A stretch of DNA of 64,000 nucleotides from an uncultured Lachnospiraceae bacterium (lineage in GTDB: Bacteria; Bacillota; Clostridia; Lachnospirales; Lachnospiraceae): the NCBI GenBank assembly GCA_946628415.1, contig CAMOWK010000001.1, positions 124,001 through 188,000 of the forward strand, in the 5' to 3' direction. This document shows, one piece after another, positions 9,644 through 20,133 of the stretch. The notes under the pieces were generated by a model. The model was not told where the DNA came from. It ran no database searches and saw only the letters and a program-made list of their open reading frames with translations. Position 1 is the stretch's first letter. Each line of letters opens with the position of its first letter. The position numbers were made by a program, and so were the translations under genes.

Positions 9644-10942
9644 CTATTTAGTGTATGCCTTATATACACCAACGTGATCAAATACTACTCTCCACGCAGT
9701 CCTTCCGTTAGCGGTAACACATATATAATGTTTTCCGCTAGGTGTGATAAGGTAGCTTGCACAGCAGTTTCCAGCCTGGCTGACATAGCCCGTCTTCGCG
9801 CATACAACTTTACCGTTTGTATTGTAATCCTTGATACGGCGAAGGAACCAATTATTGATCTCAAGACCGTAAGGAAGCGGTGTATTGATACCGTCCTCCG
9901 ATGCCGTGTCATACACTTCATTATATGTCTTTATATAATTCTCCATATATTCAGCATCAGTATTTGTAGCCATTATATCTGTCCATGTGGACATAGCCTT
10001 CTGGCATACATCATTTTGGATGGCAACGCTGAGAAGAAGCGCCATATCTTTAACAGTACAATGAAGATCCTCATCGTATATACCGACAGGATTAGTAAAA
10101 TGAGCATTTTCAGAAAGTCCTATCTCTTTTGCCTTTTTATTCATGAGCTCCACAAATTTTTCCGGACTTCCTGCTACGTAGTAAGCAAGCCCCAGAGCCG
10201 CATCAGCGCCTGAACATATCATCGTTCCCTGAAACAGCTCACTTACAGTAACCTCATCACCTACGTCAAATCCAACAGCGCTGCATTCATTTGCAAAAAC
10301 ATAGTCCATAATTTCCTGAGTTATTACAAATGTATCGTTCATATCTTCAACGTAATCAGAAGCCGTAAGCACCGTAAGTATCTTTGTCATTGATGCAGGA
10401 TTGATCACCGTATCTGCAGCACGTTCAGCTACAATCTCATCCGTATCAAGATCAACAAGTACCATGTAAGTACTGCCAAGTACATGAGTTCTGTTAAACT
10501 CATCACCTTCTTCGGGCGGAGCCGCAGCATCAGGAAAAGGAGTAAGTTCAAGAGAATAATCAACAGCAAACTCTTCGCCTTTTTCCTCTGCCTCACTTGT
10601 CTTTTCTGCTATCTCCTCAGCTGTAAGGATATCCGCCTCCGGCAGAATCACCGTATCATCCGTCCTGTGGAAGTCATGCCGCACATAATCTGTTGTCGCA
10701 AAGGGTCCTTTCTCTTCCGTCGTTTCAGTAAGCGCCTCGTCCGGAGTTGCAACCACCTCTTCCGTAACCTCGCTGTATTCCGTATCTTCTTCAAATGATA
10801 CAGTCGTAGATTCACGGCTTGCCTTTAACTTATTTGCATCATATATCTTATATATAACCAGCCCTATAGCAGTTAGTATTACAACTGCTATGCTTATTTC
10901 TATTATTAGAAGCTGTCTAATTCTTTTCTTTTTTCTATCCAT
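9644..10942 (-). CDS. D-alanyl-D-alanine carboxypeptidase (DacF/PBP5 family)
   Basis: Serine DD-carboxypeptidase that trims the terminal D-Ala of peptidoglycan stem peptides outside the membrane. An N-terminal hydrophobic segment (about residues 11-31) acts as signal anchor, followed by a 100-residue acidic Thr/Glu linker. The SxxK motif is SMTK at residues 184-187. The second motif reads SGAD at 244-247 instead of SxN, a variant I believe occurs in other clostridial members. The KTG motif is in VVCAKTGYVSQAGN. The protein ends shortly after the catalytic domain (432 aa) and lacks a PBP5-style C-terminal amphipathic anchor, fitting the N-terminal anchor. Confidence 0.93.
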   Translation of the reverse strand: MDRKKKRIRQLLIIEISIAVVILTAIGLVIYKIYDANKLKASRESTTVSFEEDTEYSEVTEEVVATPDEALTETTEEKGPFATTDYVRHDFHRTDDTVILPEADILTAEEIAEKTSEAEEKGEEFAVDYSLELTPFPDAAAPPEEGDEFNRTHVLGSTYMVLVDLDTDEIVAERAADTVINPASMTKILTVLTASDYVEDMNDTFVITQEIMDYVFANECSAVGFDVGDEVTVSELFQGTMICSGADAALGLAYYVAGSPEKFVELMNKKAKEIGLSENAHFTNPVGIYDEDLHCTVKDMALLLSVAIQNDVCQKAMSTWTDIMATNTDAEYMENYIKTYNEVYDTASEDGINTPLPYGLEINNWFLRRIKDYNTNGKVVCAKTGYVSQAGNCCASYLITPSGKHYICVTANGRTAWRVVFDHVGVYKAYTK

Positions 10943-11005
10943 AAAACACCCTGATTAAAATACTATTATTACAAACACAACATACGATGAATATTCTATC
11001 ACTAA

Positions 11006-11019
11006 CACTATATATAGTG
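11006..11019. promoter_or_regulatory. Palindrome over a possible promoter of the carboxypeptidase gene
   Basis: The 14-base perfect palindrome CACTATATATAGTG lies about 65 bases upstream of the carboxypeptidase start. On the minus strand it overlaps a TATATA -10-like box with CTGACA 18 bases upstream. It could be an operator or simply an AT-rich promoter; the sequence alone does not decide. Confidence 0.3.
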
Positions 11020-11072
11020 CAATAATAATCTTGTTGTCAGAGCATTTTTCAAATTCTATATAAAAAGATTTT

Positions 11073-11099
11073 GAGCAGGACTTAGTCAAAGCCCTGCTC
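11073..11099 (-). terminator. Probable terminator after the CstA-type gene
   Basis: A 7-bp GAGCAGG/CCTGCTC stem, followed on the minus strand by AAAATCTTTTT. It lies about 140 bases past the stop of the carbon-starvation protein gene. The 11100-11236 stretch between shows nothing else clear. Confidence 0.55.
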
Positions 11100-11236
11100 A
11101 TTTATCCTTATATAATACTGATTCTTTTCTTTAACGCCAAAATACATACAATAGCTGCGATAGAGTCAAGCATAATCAGTATAGGTATGATTATCGGTGT
11201 TTCGTCAGTTCACTAAATATGCTAATCTTTGAGAGT

Positions 11237-12649
11237 TTAGTTACTTTTTGCTCTAACACATCTAAATATATATAGAGCGAAAAGAGAAGCTGCAAAAACG
11301 ATACCAATCGGATATGCAACTGTTTTAGCCAGACGGAAACCTTCATCTGCCATAAGAATGTAGGTCATACTTACAGCGCTCATAAATGTTGCCGGTAAAG
11401 CAGTTAAAAGAGAAGCCGTCCTATTCTTTCCGGTCTTAAGAAGATATGCAGTAGCCACCCAAAGTGAAATCATAGCAAGCGTCTGATTGCTCCACGAAAA
11501 ATATCTCCACAATACATTGAAATCAAGCTGTGTAAGGAGTGCGCCAACACCCAGAAGAGGTAATGTAATGATAAGACGGTTCTTAATCTTCTTCTGCTCT
11601 AGCCCGGTTATTTCAGACAAGATAAGACGAGCCGAACGAAATGCCGTATCTCCCGATGTAATAGGGCAGGCAATGACACCTACAATAGCCAGAACACCGC
11701 CGACAGGCCCCAGCATACCAGTTGATATGTCATAAACCGTACCGGACTGACCAAGCTCAGAAAGGGCATTATTCAGTCCTCCTGTCGCACCATAAAATGC
11801 AACTCCTGCCGCAGCCCATACAAGAGCTATAACAGATTCCGAAAGCATAGCACCGTAAAAAATCCTGCGTCCCACTTTTTCACTTGTGATGCATTTGGCA
11901 ACCATTGGCGACTGAGTAGCGTGGAAGCCTGAAATAGCTCCGCAGGCTACTGTTATAAACATAAACGGCCATATCGGAAGTCCCTTCGGATGTAAATCTT
12001 CAAATCTTATTTCCGGCACGTTATATCCTCCCGAAATAATTCCATAAAGGATTCCAACAGCCATAATTATAAGAACTGCTCCGAACACCGGATAAAGCTT
12101 GCCGATAATCTTATCTATCGGAAGAAGCGTTGCGAGAACGTAATAAATGAGAATTACTACAATCCAGAACGTAGCATTTAATGTATTTGGAGTCAGCCTT
12201 GCGAGCAAAGCCGCAGGAGAATTAACAAATACAGTTCCGGTTAGAACTAAAAGGATTATCGAAAAAATTCTCATCCCCCATTTTGCAACAGGTCCAAGAT
12301 AAATTCCACTGAGTTCAGCAATGGATGCGCCATCATGCCTTTCAGATATCATTCCTGACATATAATCATGGACGCCTCCGGCAAGAACGCTTCCGAAGAT
12401 TATCCACAAGAACACAACAGGTCCAAAACACGCTCCCATGAGTGCACCAAATATAGGTCCTGTACCTGCGATATTCAGAAGCTGCACCAGAAATGCCTTC
12501 CATGTCGGCATAGGCATAAAATCCACGCCATCCTGTTTTGTATAAGCCGGAGTTTTCCTGTCATCAGGCATAAATACATGTTCAACAATCCTGCCGTATA
12601 CAAGATAACCCACTATCAGAACAACAAAAGATAAAATTAGTGATATCAT
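11237..12649 (-). CDS. CstA-family carbon starvation / pyruvate-type transporter
   Basis: Integral membrane protein of the CstA/BtsT (DUF CstA) family; studied members import pyruvate or peptides. Recognisable stretches are an N-terminal helix (MISLILSFVVLIVGYLVYGRI), the conserved MPTWKAFLVQLLNIAGTGP, GGVHDYMSGMISERHDGASI and GFHATQSPMVAKC. At 470 aa it belongs to the shorter clostridial form, compared with about 700 aa in E. coli CstA. Around 12-14 hydrophobic helices are visible. The ATG at 12649 follows GAGAGGAG closely. It stands alone between two terminator-like hairpins, downstream of the structured region after groEL. The substrate cannot be told from sequence. Confidence 0.92.
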   Translation of the reverse strand: MISLILSFVVLIVGYLVYGRIVEHVFMPDDRKTPAYTKQDGVDFMPMPTWKAFLVQLLNIAGTGPIFGALMGACFGPVVFLWIIFGSVLAGGVHDYMSGMISERHDGASIAELSGIYLGPVAKWGMRIFSIILLVLTGTVFVNSPAALLARLTPNTLNATFWIVVILIYYVLATLLPIDKIIGKLYPVFGAVLIIMAVGILYGIISGGYNVPEIRFEDLHPKGLPIWPFMFITVACGAISGFHATQSPMVAKCITSEKVGRRIFYGAMLSESVIALVWAAAGVAFYGATGGLNNALSELGQSGTVYDISTGMLGPVGGVLAIVGVIACPITSGDTAFRSARLILSEITGLEQKKIKNRLIITLPLLGVGALLTQLDFNVLWRYFSWSNQTLAMISLWVATAYLLKTGKNRTASLLTALPATFMSAVSMTYILMADEGFRLAKTVAYPIGIVFAASLFALYIFRCVRAKSN

Positions 12650-12747
12650 AGTCTCCTCTCAATTAATTGTTTTAAACTGTATGACTTACTTTAGGAATCT
12701 TTATACTTGATTATATAAAATTATATTTAAAAAAACAACGATGCTTC

Positions 12748-12872
12748 GCATATCTGTCCTCGCTGTGCACCCCGTAGATGCTGAACCGGCATGATGTAAC
12801 TGTTCATGGTATATCAACCGGTAGATAACGCATATCTGTCCCTCGCTGTGCACCCGTAGATGCTGAACCGGC
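12748..12872. repeat. Two 43-bp direct repeats upstream of the cstA-type gene
   Basis: The copies lie at 12748-12790 and 12830-12872. Both run from GCATATCTGTCC through CGCTGTGCA to GATGCTGAACCGGC and differ only by the placement of single C indels. Each carries GTAG directly before ATGCTGAAC. The spacer at 12791-12829 is unrelated. The second copy forms the left arm of the compound palindrome annotated next; the first copy lacks the matching right arm. The 363-base gap 12650-13012 otherwise holds only the groEL terminator. Confidence 0.85.
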
Positions 12873-12935
12873 TCGCTTCGCGATCCGTCGCAGCTTACGC
12901 TGCTAATGTTCAGCATTATTGGGTTGCACATCGAG
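12842..12935. repeat. Compound palindromic element A (22-bp outer stem, two inner hairpins)
   Basis: Nested pairing: CTCG 12842-12845 with 12932-12935, TGTGCA 12847-12852 with 12925-12930, CCC 12853-12855 with 12921-12923, and ATGCTGAAC 12860-12868 with GTTCAGCAT 12908-12916. Inside lie two hairpins: TCGC-TTC-GCGA (12873-12883) and GCAGC-TTAC-GCTGC (12890-12903). There is no T-run, so it is not a simple terminator. Element B between hprK and glucokinase has the same architecture. Confidence 0.8.
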
Positions 12936-12944
12936 TTTTTATGC

Positions 12945-12992
12945 CAAAAAAGGCTACGGTATGAATGCAAGCATTCACCGTAGCCTTTTTTT
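12945..12992 (-). terminator. Terminator after groEL (bidirectional form)
   Basis: A strong stem with arms AAAAAAGGCTACGGT (12946-12960) and its complement (12977-12991), enclosing an inner GAATG-CAAG-CATTC hairpin. T-runs follow on both strands. It lies 20 bases past the groEL stop. Confidence 0.9.
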
Positions 12993-13012
12993 GTCATTAA
13001 CAGATATGCTTT

Positions 13013-14692
<1,680 letters not shown>

Positions 14693-14724
14693 TTAACTCT
14701 TTACTAAAATGCACTTTTTAAAGC

Positions 14725-15012
14725 TTATTCTACTACCGCAAGAACATCATCCTGTCTTACGATTGTATACTCTTCTTCATCAAGCTTAACATCAGTTCCG
14801 GCATATCTTGAATATATAACCTTCTGACCAACCTCGATATTCATAGGAACTAACTTTCCGTCCTCGTCTACCTTTCCGGGGCCAACTGCAACTACCTCTG
14901 AATATACAGGCTTCTCCTGTGAATTGCTTGTAAGAATGATTCCTGACTTTGTAGTCTCTTCTGCCTTTGCTGCCTTAAGTACTACTCTGTCGCCAAGTGG
15001 TTTAATGTTCAT
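14725..15012 (-). CDS. groES: Co-chaperonin GroES (Hsp10)
   Basis: Heptameric lid of the GroEL chamber. The start MNIKPLGDRVVLKAAKAEETTKSGIIL and the end YTIVRQDDVLAVVE match the family over its whole 95-aa length. The mobile loop is around residues 17-32. The ATG at 15012 follows AGGAGG. It is the first gene of the heat-shock operon under CIRCE. Confidence 0.99.
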   Translation of the reverse strand: MNIKPLGDRVVLKAAKAEETTKSGIILTSNSQEKPVYSEVVAVGPGKVDEDGKLVPMNIEVGQKVIYSRYAGTDVKLDEEEYTIVRQDDVLAVVE

Positions 15013-15059
15013 TTACTTTTCCTCCTATCTATCGTCCGCTTTAAACGGCTCTCATTATT

Positions 15060-15086
15060 TTAGCACTCACTAAGTTTGAGTGCTAA
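15060..15086 (-). promoter_or_regulatory. CIRCE operator for HrcA
   Basis: A perfect match to the CIRCE consensus: TTAGCACTC, nine bases, GAGTGCTAA. It lies just downstream of the -10 box and covers the expected transcription start, so bound HrcA repressor would block groESL transcription in the absence of heat stress. hrcA itself is not in the window. Confidence 0.97.
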
Positions 15087-15098
15087 CACATAAATCAT

Positions 15099-15126
15099 AT
15101 TGTAGCGTTTTTTTATAAAAAATCAA
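15099..15126 (-). promoter_or_regulatory. groES-groEL sigma-A promoter
   Basis: On the minus strand: TTGATT (15126-15121), a 16-base spacer, TACAAT (15104-15099). The CIRCE operator begins 12 bases downstream of the -10 box. Confidence 0.8.
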
Positions 15127-15176
15127 GCCCTAATTTTAGTTTTCTGCTCTACTATTTTAATTTCACTCTTTACTCA

Positions 15177-16052
15177 TCATAAAGTTTTATTTTCTTTAGC
15201 GTAAATAAAAAGATACTGCTGGGCATATCCCGCATAGTCACCGAACTTTTCTTTTGCAAAGTCCATAATCACTTCCTTCGGAGTATCCTTATGGAAGTAC
15301 ATATTTTCCATAATTCTCTTCATCCATACATCAACCGGAAATGACTCGCGACGGCCAAGTCCGAAGAGAAGCACGCAGTTTGCAACCTTTTCACCAACTC
15401 CCTTTATAGAAAGCAGGCTTTCTTTTGCCTCTTCTGTCGAAGCATGTTTAAGTGCTTCTTCATCCACATCTCCGGCTGCCACTTTATTTATTGCATCTAA
15501 AATGTATGGCGCCCTGAATCCAGCCTTGCACTCTCTTATCCCCTCATCAGTCGCATTTTCACTAAGCTCTTTTACAGTAGGAAAAAGATATACGGAATCA
15601 CTTACCTTAGTGCCATACATTTCCGAAAGATTCCTTACAACCTGCTTAATCTGAGGAATCTGCTTGTTCTGTGAGATAATAAATGAGATTAAAGTTTCAA
15701 AGAAATCCTGATTAAGAATCCTTATTCCGGAGTGTTCCCTAATTACATTTTCCAGTTCAGGCGACGTCTTAATTATAGCACTTTTTATTTCTCCATAATC
15801 ACGTGCAAGATCAAAATAATCCTTCCAGATTCTTTCATACTCATCTTTTGTTGTATCATAAAAAATGAGACTGTCTTCCTCCTGTCTTATCCTAAGGACC
15901 TTTCCCTTTGCTATCACCTGAAAAAAGTCCTTATCCAGCTCCATAAAATTAAAGCACTGACCGCATGTAAGAACTTCCTCCAGATTAAAATCCCTGACCT
16001 TTATTTTATAATATTCTTTATTATCCAAATCATTCATATCCATACTAACCAT
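15177..16052 (-). CDS. OGG1-like 8-oxoguanine DNA glycosylase/AP lyase
   Basis: HhH-GPD DNA glycosylase resembling the bacterial OGG1 branch, predicted to remove 8-oxoguanine and nick the abasic site. The N-terminal domain contains FNLEEVLTCGQCFNFMELDKDFF, the substrate-wall region of the family. The helix-hairpin-helix reads LLSIKGVGEKVANCVLLFGL, in which the Lys of GVGEKVA is the expected Schiff-base nucleophile. The Asp of FPVDVWMKRIM is the conserved catalytic acid. Length is 291 aa. Starts at codon 1, 4 or 6 are all possible, since no clear ribosome site is present. A weak terminator-like hairpin lies upstream, after glnS. Confidence 0.9.
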   Translation of the reverse strand: MVSMDMNDLDNKEYYKIKVRDFNLEEVLTCGQCFNFMELDKDFFQVIAKGKVLRIRQEEDSLIFYDTTKDEYERIWKDYFDLARDYGEIKSAIIKTSPELENVIREHSGIRILNQDFFETLISFIISQNKQIPQIKQVVRNLSEMYGTKVSDSVYLFPTVKELSENATDEGIRECKAGFRAPYILDAINKVAAGDVDEEALKHASTEEAKESLLSIKGVGEKVANCVLLFGLGRRESFPVDVWMKRIMENMYFHKDTPKEVIMDFAKEKFGDYAGYAQQYLFIYAKENKTL

Positions 16053-16148
16053 CTATATCTATTGCAGAATCCACACCATTACCATCCACAACATACATTC
16101 CGTGACAATTCATATCAGATATGTCACTGCCATCATCGCAATAAACAC

Positions 16149-16187
16149 AAATGATATGCAGGTAAGAATTCTCACCGCATATCATTT
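16149..16187 (-). terminator. Hairpin after glnS, weak terminator
   Basis: An 11-bp stem AAATGATATGC/GCATATCATTT with an inner GGT/ACC pairing. The minus-strand tail, TTTGTGTTTATT, is only moderately T-rich. It lies 13 bases past the glnS stop. Confidence 0.6.
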
Positions 16188-16200
16188 GGAATTAAGCATA

Positions 16201-17862
16201 TTATTGTGGCTTATATGAACTCTTAAGTCCTACCACTCTGTTAAATACAAGTTTCTCATCAGATGAATCTTTTGAATCAACGCAGAAATATCCATCTCTT
16301 ATAAACTGGAATGTGTCGCCTGCTTTAGCACCCATAAGGCATGCTTCAAGCTTGGCATCCGAAAGAACTGTAAGTGAATTAGGATTAAGATTAAGACTTC
16401 CGTCATCGTTAAGCTTACCCTTTTCCTCATCTACAATATTCTCATAAAGCCTTACTTCAGCATTAACAGCTGTACGGGCATCAACCCAGTGGATAGTACC
16501 TTTTACTTTTCTTCCTTCAAAGCCTGAACCGGAACGAGTCTCCGGATCATATGTAACATGAACTGTAGTTACATTTCCGTTATCATCTTTATCGAAGCCG
16601 ACACATTTTACAAAGTAAGCGCCTTTAAGTCTTACTTCGTTCCCCGGGAACAGCCTGAAGTACTTCTTTGGAGGCTCCTCCATGAAGTCATCGCGTTCTA
16701 CATAGAGCTCACGTGAGAAGCTGACCTTCCTCGTTCCTGCATCCGGATTGTCAGGATTATTCTCTATCTCAAACTCTTCTGTCATGTCTTCAGGATAATT
16801 ATCTATAACAACCTTAACAGGGTCGATAACGCCCATAACTCTGTCTGCCTTAGGCTTAAGATCCTCCCTGACACAGTATTCAAGCATAGCATTGTCTGAA
16901 GAACTGTTGGCTTTGGAAACTCCCGAAAGCTCCATAAAACGTCTTATAGCTTCAGGCGTATAACCTCTTCTCCGGAGCGCTGAAAGAGTAACAAGTCTCG
17001 GATCATCCCATCCATCAACGATTCCGTCATCTACAAGCTTCTTGATATATCTCTTTCCTGTAACTACATTTGTAAGATATAACTTTGCAAACTCAATCTG
17101 TTTTGGCGGATGTGGATACTCAAGCTCTGTAACAACCCAGTCATAAAGAGGTCTGTGGTCCTCAAACTCAAGAGTACATATGGAATGGGTCACACCTTCT
17201 ATCGCATCTTCTATAGGATGCGCAAAATCATACATAGGATAAATGCACCACTTATCACCTGTATTATGATGAGTCATTCTTGCGATTCTGTAAATGATAG
17301 GATCTCTCATATTGATATTAGGAGAACTCATATCTATCTTCGCACGCAGAACCTTTTCACCATCCGCGTAAACGCCGTCCTTCATTTCCTCAAAAAGCTT
17401 AAGATTCTCCTCAACGCTTCTGTCTCTATAAGGGCTATTCTTACCGGGTTCTTTCAATGTTCCCCTGTACTCTCTTATCTCATCAGCTGAAAGGTCACAG
17501 ACATAAGCCTTTCCCTTCTTTATAAGCTTGATGGCAGCCTCGTACATCTTATCAAAATAGTTTGACGCAAAAAGAATCTCATTCCTGAAATCAGCACCCA
17601 GCCACTTAACGTCTTCAACTATTGACTGTACAAACTCTTCCTTTTCTTTTGTAGGATTAGTATCGTCAAATCTGAGATTAAACTGTCCTCCATATTTAAC
17701 TGCCAGCCCATAATTAAGAAGTATGGACTTTGCATGCCCTATATGAAGATAACCATTCGGTTCCGGTGGAAACCTTGTTATGATTTTCTCATATTTTCCT
17801 TCTTCAAGATCCTTATCAATTATCTGTTCTATAAAATTTCTGGATACCACTTCGTCAGCCAC
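16201..17862 (-). CDS. glnS: Glutaminyl-tRNA synthetase
   Basis: Class I synthetase that charges tRNA-Gln directly. The HIGH-type motif lies in [16 protein letters not shown], and [13 protein letters not shown] and [24 protein letters not shown] are GlnRS signatures. The KMSKS-equivalent loop appears as VVTGKR. A C-terminal beta-barrel anticodon domain completes the 553-aa protein. I chose the GTG at 17862, which has GGAGG 7 bases upstream and gives the family-typical [18 protein letters not shown] start. Earlier in-frame ATGs have no ribosome site and would overlap the upstream gene. Confidence 0.95.
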   Translation of the reverse strand: MADEVVSRNFIEQIIDKDLEEGKYEKIITRFPPEPNGYLHIGHAKSILLNYGLAVKYGGQFNLRFDDTNPTKEKEEFVQSIVEDVKWLGADFRNEILFASNYFDKMYEAAIKLIKKGKAYVCDLSADEIREYRGTLKEPGKNSPYRDRSVEENLKLFEEMKDGVYADGEKVLRAKIDMSSPNINMRDPIIYRIARMTHHNTGDKWCIYPMYDFAHPIEDAIEGVTHSICTLEFEDHRPLYDWVVTELEYPHPPKQIEFAKLYLTNVVTGKRYIKKLVDDGIVDGWDDPRLVTLSALRRRGYTPEAIRRFMELSGVSKANSSSDNAMLEYCVREDLKPKADRVMGVIDPVKVVIDNYPEDMTEEFEIENNPDNPDAGTRKVSFSRELYVERDDFMEEPPKKYFRLFPGNEVRLKGAYFVKCVGFDKDDNGNVTTVHVTYDPETRSGSGFEGRKVKGTIHWVDARTAVNAEVRLYENIVDEEKGKLNDDGSLNLNPNSLTVLSDAKLEACLMGAKAGDTFQFIRDGYFCVDSKDSSDEKLVFNRVVGLKSSYKPQ

Positions 17863-17881
17863 GTTATATCCTCCTGATACT

Positions 17882-19891
17882 TTATTCATCATCTTCATCA
17901 AGGGAAGGAAGCTCAAGCCTCGTTCCTTTTGATGTCGTATGAATTATTTCTTCTTTCTTTTGTTTCTTTTCTACTGTCTTTTCTTTATCTAGGTCTGACA
18001 AGGAAGCCTTATCGTTCTTAACTACCTTATCTCCGTCAGCCTCATTGCTGCCCGATACTGTCTCATTGCTGCCTGATACTTCCTCACTGCCGCCTGATAC
18101 TGCCTCACCGCTGCCTGATACTACCTTACTGCCGCCTGATACTGCATCACCGCTGTCTGATGCTGTCTTGCTTTGACTATCAGCTGCTCCATCCAGCTTA
18201 CCACTGACGGTGCCGTCAGTATTTGCTCCATCCTGCTTACCATTAGCAGGGTTGTCAGCATTTGCACCATCCTGCTTACCATTAGCCGGGCTGTCAGCAT
18301 ATACCACATCAAGAGACTCAGGTGGAAGTTCATCCCCCGGAACCACGTCAAACGCCGAATCAATTCCGTAAGGTCTTTCTTCCATAGCTTTTTTCACTTT
18401 ATCCTGTCTTTCCTCATAGGTTTTAGGAAGCACCTCAACATTCTTGTTATCAAGAAGCGCCTCTTCAACTATGATACCTCCGGTTTCGGTATTGAGATCG
18501 GAGAACAGTACCTTTGGCTTCGGCTCATCTGAATCTTTCACAGAATCACCATTTTCTTCACTATCATTAACACCGGCTGATGCTTCATCCTGCTGTCCCA
18601 AGGCAGCATCCGCATCTTCCCTTTCTTCTTCCGAAAGCTCTGAATCAGCCTCATCATAATACTCATCTTCGTCATAATACTCACCATAGTCATCACCTCT
18701 CCGGGCAAGTTTTATAATAAGTATAACAACTGTGATCGCAGCAATAACAAAAAGCACTATAACAAGTATAAGAAGTCCTTTTAATGTATCGTAGCTTACG
18801 ATGTCTTCCTCACCAACAGGGCCGTCATCCGGAAGAAGATCTGTAACGGGTTCAGGGCTCGTAGTCTCCGGTTCCTGAGGAGTCGATACGTCCTTTTCAT
18901 TTTGAGGATTATAGAACTTAGTAAAGCTTTCAAGTTCAGGATCAAAATAGTAAAGTCCGCTTCCCTGCCCAAGAACTGCGGCGTGGGTAAGATAAACGTC
19001 ATCATTTCCATCTGTAAAAACAGGAAGCTTACCTTCATCAACCTTGTATTCGCTTTCCGTAAATCCCTGCGGCAGTTCTATGTCACTCGGCATAGGTGTT
19101 ATTATCACTTTATTCTTTCCGGCTTCAAATTCATGATACGGAGCAAAGCTTTTATCCACGGAATCATATACAAAATAGCTCATTGCATTATCAGATGAAC
19201 GAAGACAGAGTATCGTCACATCATCTCCATGTGCAAATGCCCTTATTAAGTCACCGTCATAATCAGACGGAACTGCTTCAAATCCTTCAGGAAGGTTTGT
19301 ATAACTGTCATCATTTACAACAGAGTATTTCTTTCCATCTATTTCAACCGATACATTTGCAAATATTCCATCGTCACCGGCCAATTCTTCGGTAGTGTCG
19401 GTATCTTCTTCAGTCGAATCCTCTTCTGTCTTTTTTTCAGTAGAACCGTCCCCTTCTGAAACCTTAAGTTTCATACCTGAACTTCCGATCGTAAGAGTCT
19501 CCCCATCAGCTGAAACTGCGGATTTACCTGTCACAAGTATCTGTGATTCCCCTTCTCCTATTGCGGTAAAATCAAGAGTCGGCTGCGTGCCCGTCTTACC
19601 TGAAATGGTGACTATATTGCCGTCACGACTTGCATTTCCGTTTCTGCACGAATCAAACTGAAGGATTTTTGCATCATATGTGACGGTAATTGTATATTCA
19701 GAATTATTAACTCCTGAAACAGAAATGACAACGCTCACGGCATCGCCCGTCTTCGGATTTTCAGGAAGTGCATAAAGCGTTACATTTACGCTCTCTGCCT
19801 TTGCAACATTATTACCAAGCAGTGCTGTCGATACAGCAAAGAAAATGATAAGCATTGTAAAACTTATAACTTTTCTGATTTTAACTGACAT
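17882..19891 (-). CDS. Cohesin-domain membrane protein with repetitive C-terminal tail
   Basis: 669 aa, starting at the ATG at 19891 with GGAG 7 bases upstream. A signal peptide (about residues 1-33) precedes a cohesin-like beta-sandwich ([36 protein letters not shown]), an acidic linker and a second extracellular region with [24 protein letters not shown]. One transmembrane helix lies at about 373-394, then an acidic, presumably cytoplasmic tail of about 270 residues. The tail holds tandem repeats, [17 protein letters not shown] units and then GxAVSGGSxVVSGS-like units (about 18040-18300). No dockerin is visible in the window. Function unknown; scaffolding at the envelope is inference. Confidence 0.8.
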   Translation of the reverse strand: MSVKIRKVISFTMLIIFFAVSTALLGNNVAKAESVNVTLYALPENPKTGDAVSVVISVSGVNNSEYTITVTYDAKILQFDSCRNGNASRDGNIVTISGKTGTQPTLDFTAIGEGESQILVTGKSAVSADGETLTIGSSGMKLKVSEGDGSTEKKTEEDSTEEDTDTTEELAGDDGIFANVSVEIDGKKYSVVNDDSYTNLPEGFEAVPSDYDGDLIRAFAHGDDVTILCLRSSDNAMSYFVYDSVDKSFAPYHEFEAGKNKVIITPMPSDIELPQGFTESEYKVDEGKLPVFTDGNDDVYLTHAAVLGQGSGLYYFDPELESFTKFYNPQNEKDVSTPQEPETTSPEPVTDLLPDDGPVGEEDIVSYDTLKGLLILVIVLFVIAAITVVILIIKLARRGDDYGEYYDEDEYYDEADSELSEEEREDADAALGQQDEASAGVNDSEENGDSVKDSDEPKPKVLFSDLNTETGGIIVEEALLDNKNVEVLPKTYEERQDKVKKAMEERPYGIDSAFDVVPGDELPPESLDVVYADSPANGKQDGANADNPANGKQDGANTDGTVSGKLDGAADSQSKTASDSGDAVSGGSKVVSGSGEAVSGGSEEVSGSNETVSGSNEADGDKVVKNDKASLSDLDKEKTVEKKQKKEEIIHTTSKGTRLELPSLDEDDE

Positions 19892-19965
19892 ATTTACACT
19901 CCGGATAATCATTTAAAAATCATCATTAACTTTAGAAGTATAGCATAATTTTATATATAAAACAA

Positions 19966-19994
19966 TTGACAAAGAATGAGTTTTTTATTATTAT
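19966..19994 (+). promoter_or_regulatory. Promoter of the tRNA-Thr gene
   Basis: TTGACA (19966-19971), a 17-base spacer and TATTAT (19989-19994). Transcription would start about 20 bases before the mature tRNA. Confidence 0.8.
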
Positions 19995-20022
19995 TACGAT
20001 TGCGTCATGAATAATGAAATCT

Positions 20023-20095
20023 GCTAATATAGCTCAGTAGGTAGAGCGCAACATCGGTAATGTTGAGGTCACGGGTTCGATTCCCGTTATTAGCT
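20023..20095 (+). tRNA. tRNA-Thr (GGT anticodon)
   Basis: Full cloverleaf: acceptor GCTAATA/TATTAGC, D stem GCTC/GAGC, anticodon stem CAACA/TGTTG, and T stem ACGGG/CCCGT with TTCGATT loop. The anticodon loop is TCGGTAA, so the anticodon is GGT at 20056-20058, reading ACC and ACU. Position 33 is C instead of the nearly universal U. The discriminator is T, and the CCA end is not encoded. It is the only plus-strand gene between 1 and 34 kb. Confidence 0.92.
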
Positions 20096-20096
20096 T

Positions 20097-20130
20097 AAAA
20101 GCCGGCCTTATTTTTTTAGGACCGGCTTTA
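20097..20130 (+). terminator. Terminator shared by tRNA-Thr and the convergent DUF1189-like gene
   Basis: The stem AAAGCCGGCC pairs with GGACCGGCTTT (one bulged A) around a T-rich loop. It begins right after the tRNA and ends 4 bases before the stop of the convergent gene, so it can serve both strands. Confidence 0.8.
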
Positions 20131-20133
20131 TTA

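Noticed and set aside
9620..10213. 197-codon plus-strand open frame opposite the carboxypeptidase
   Set aside because: The opposite strand encodes SMTK and KTG active-site motifs of a clear family; the plus frame has no ribosome site or recognisable domain.
12701..12997. 98-codon minus-strand open frame between groEL and cstA
   Set aside because: It lies wholly within the direct repeats, the compound palindrome and the groEL terminator, has no ribosome site and no protein-like composition.
20023..20095. tRNA pseudogene because of C33 and missing CCA
   Set aside because: All stems pair perfectly, promoter and terminator are strong, and lack of an encoded CCA is common; treated as a real gene with an odd base.
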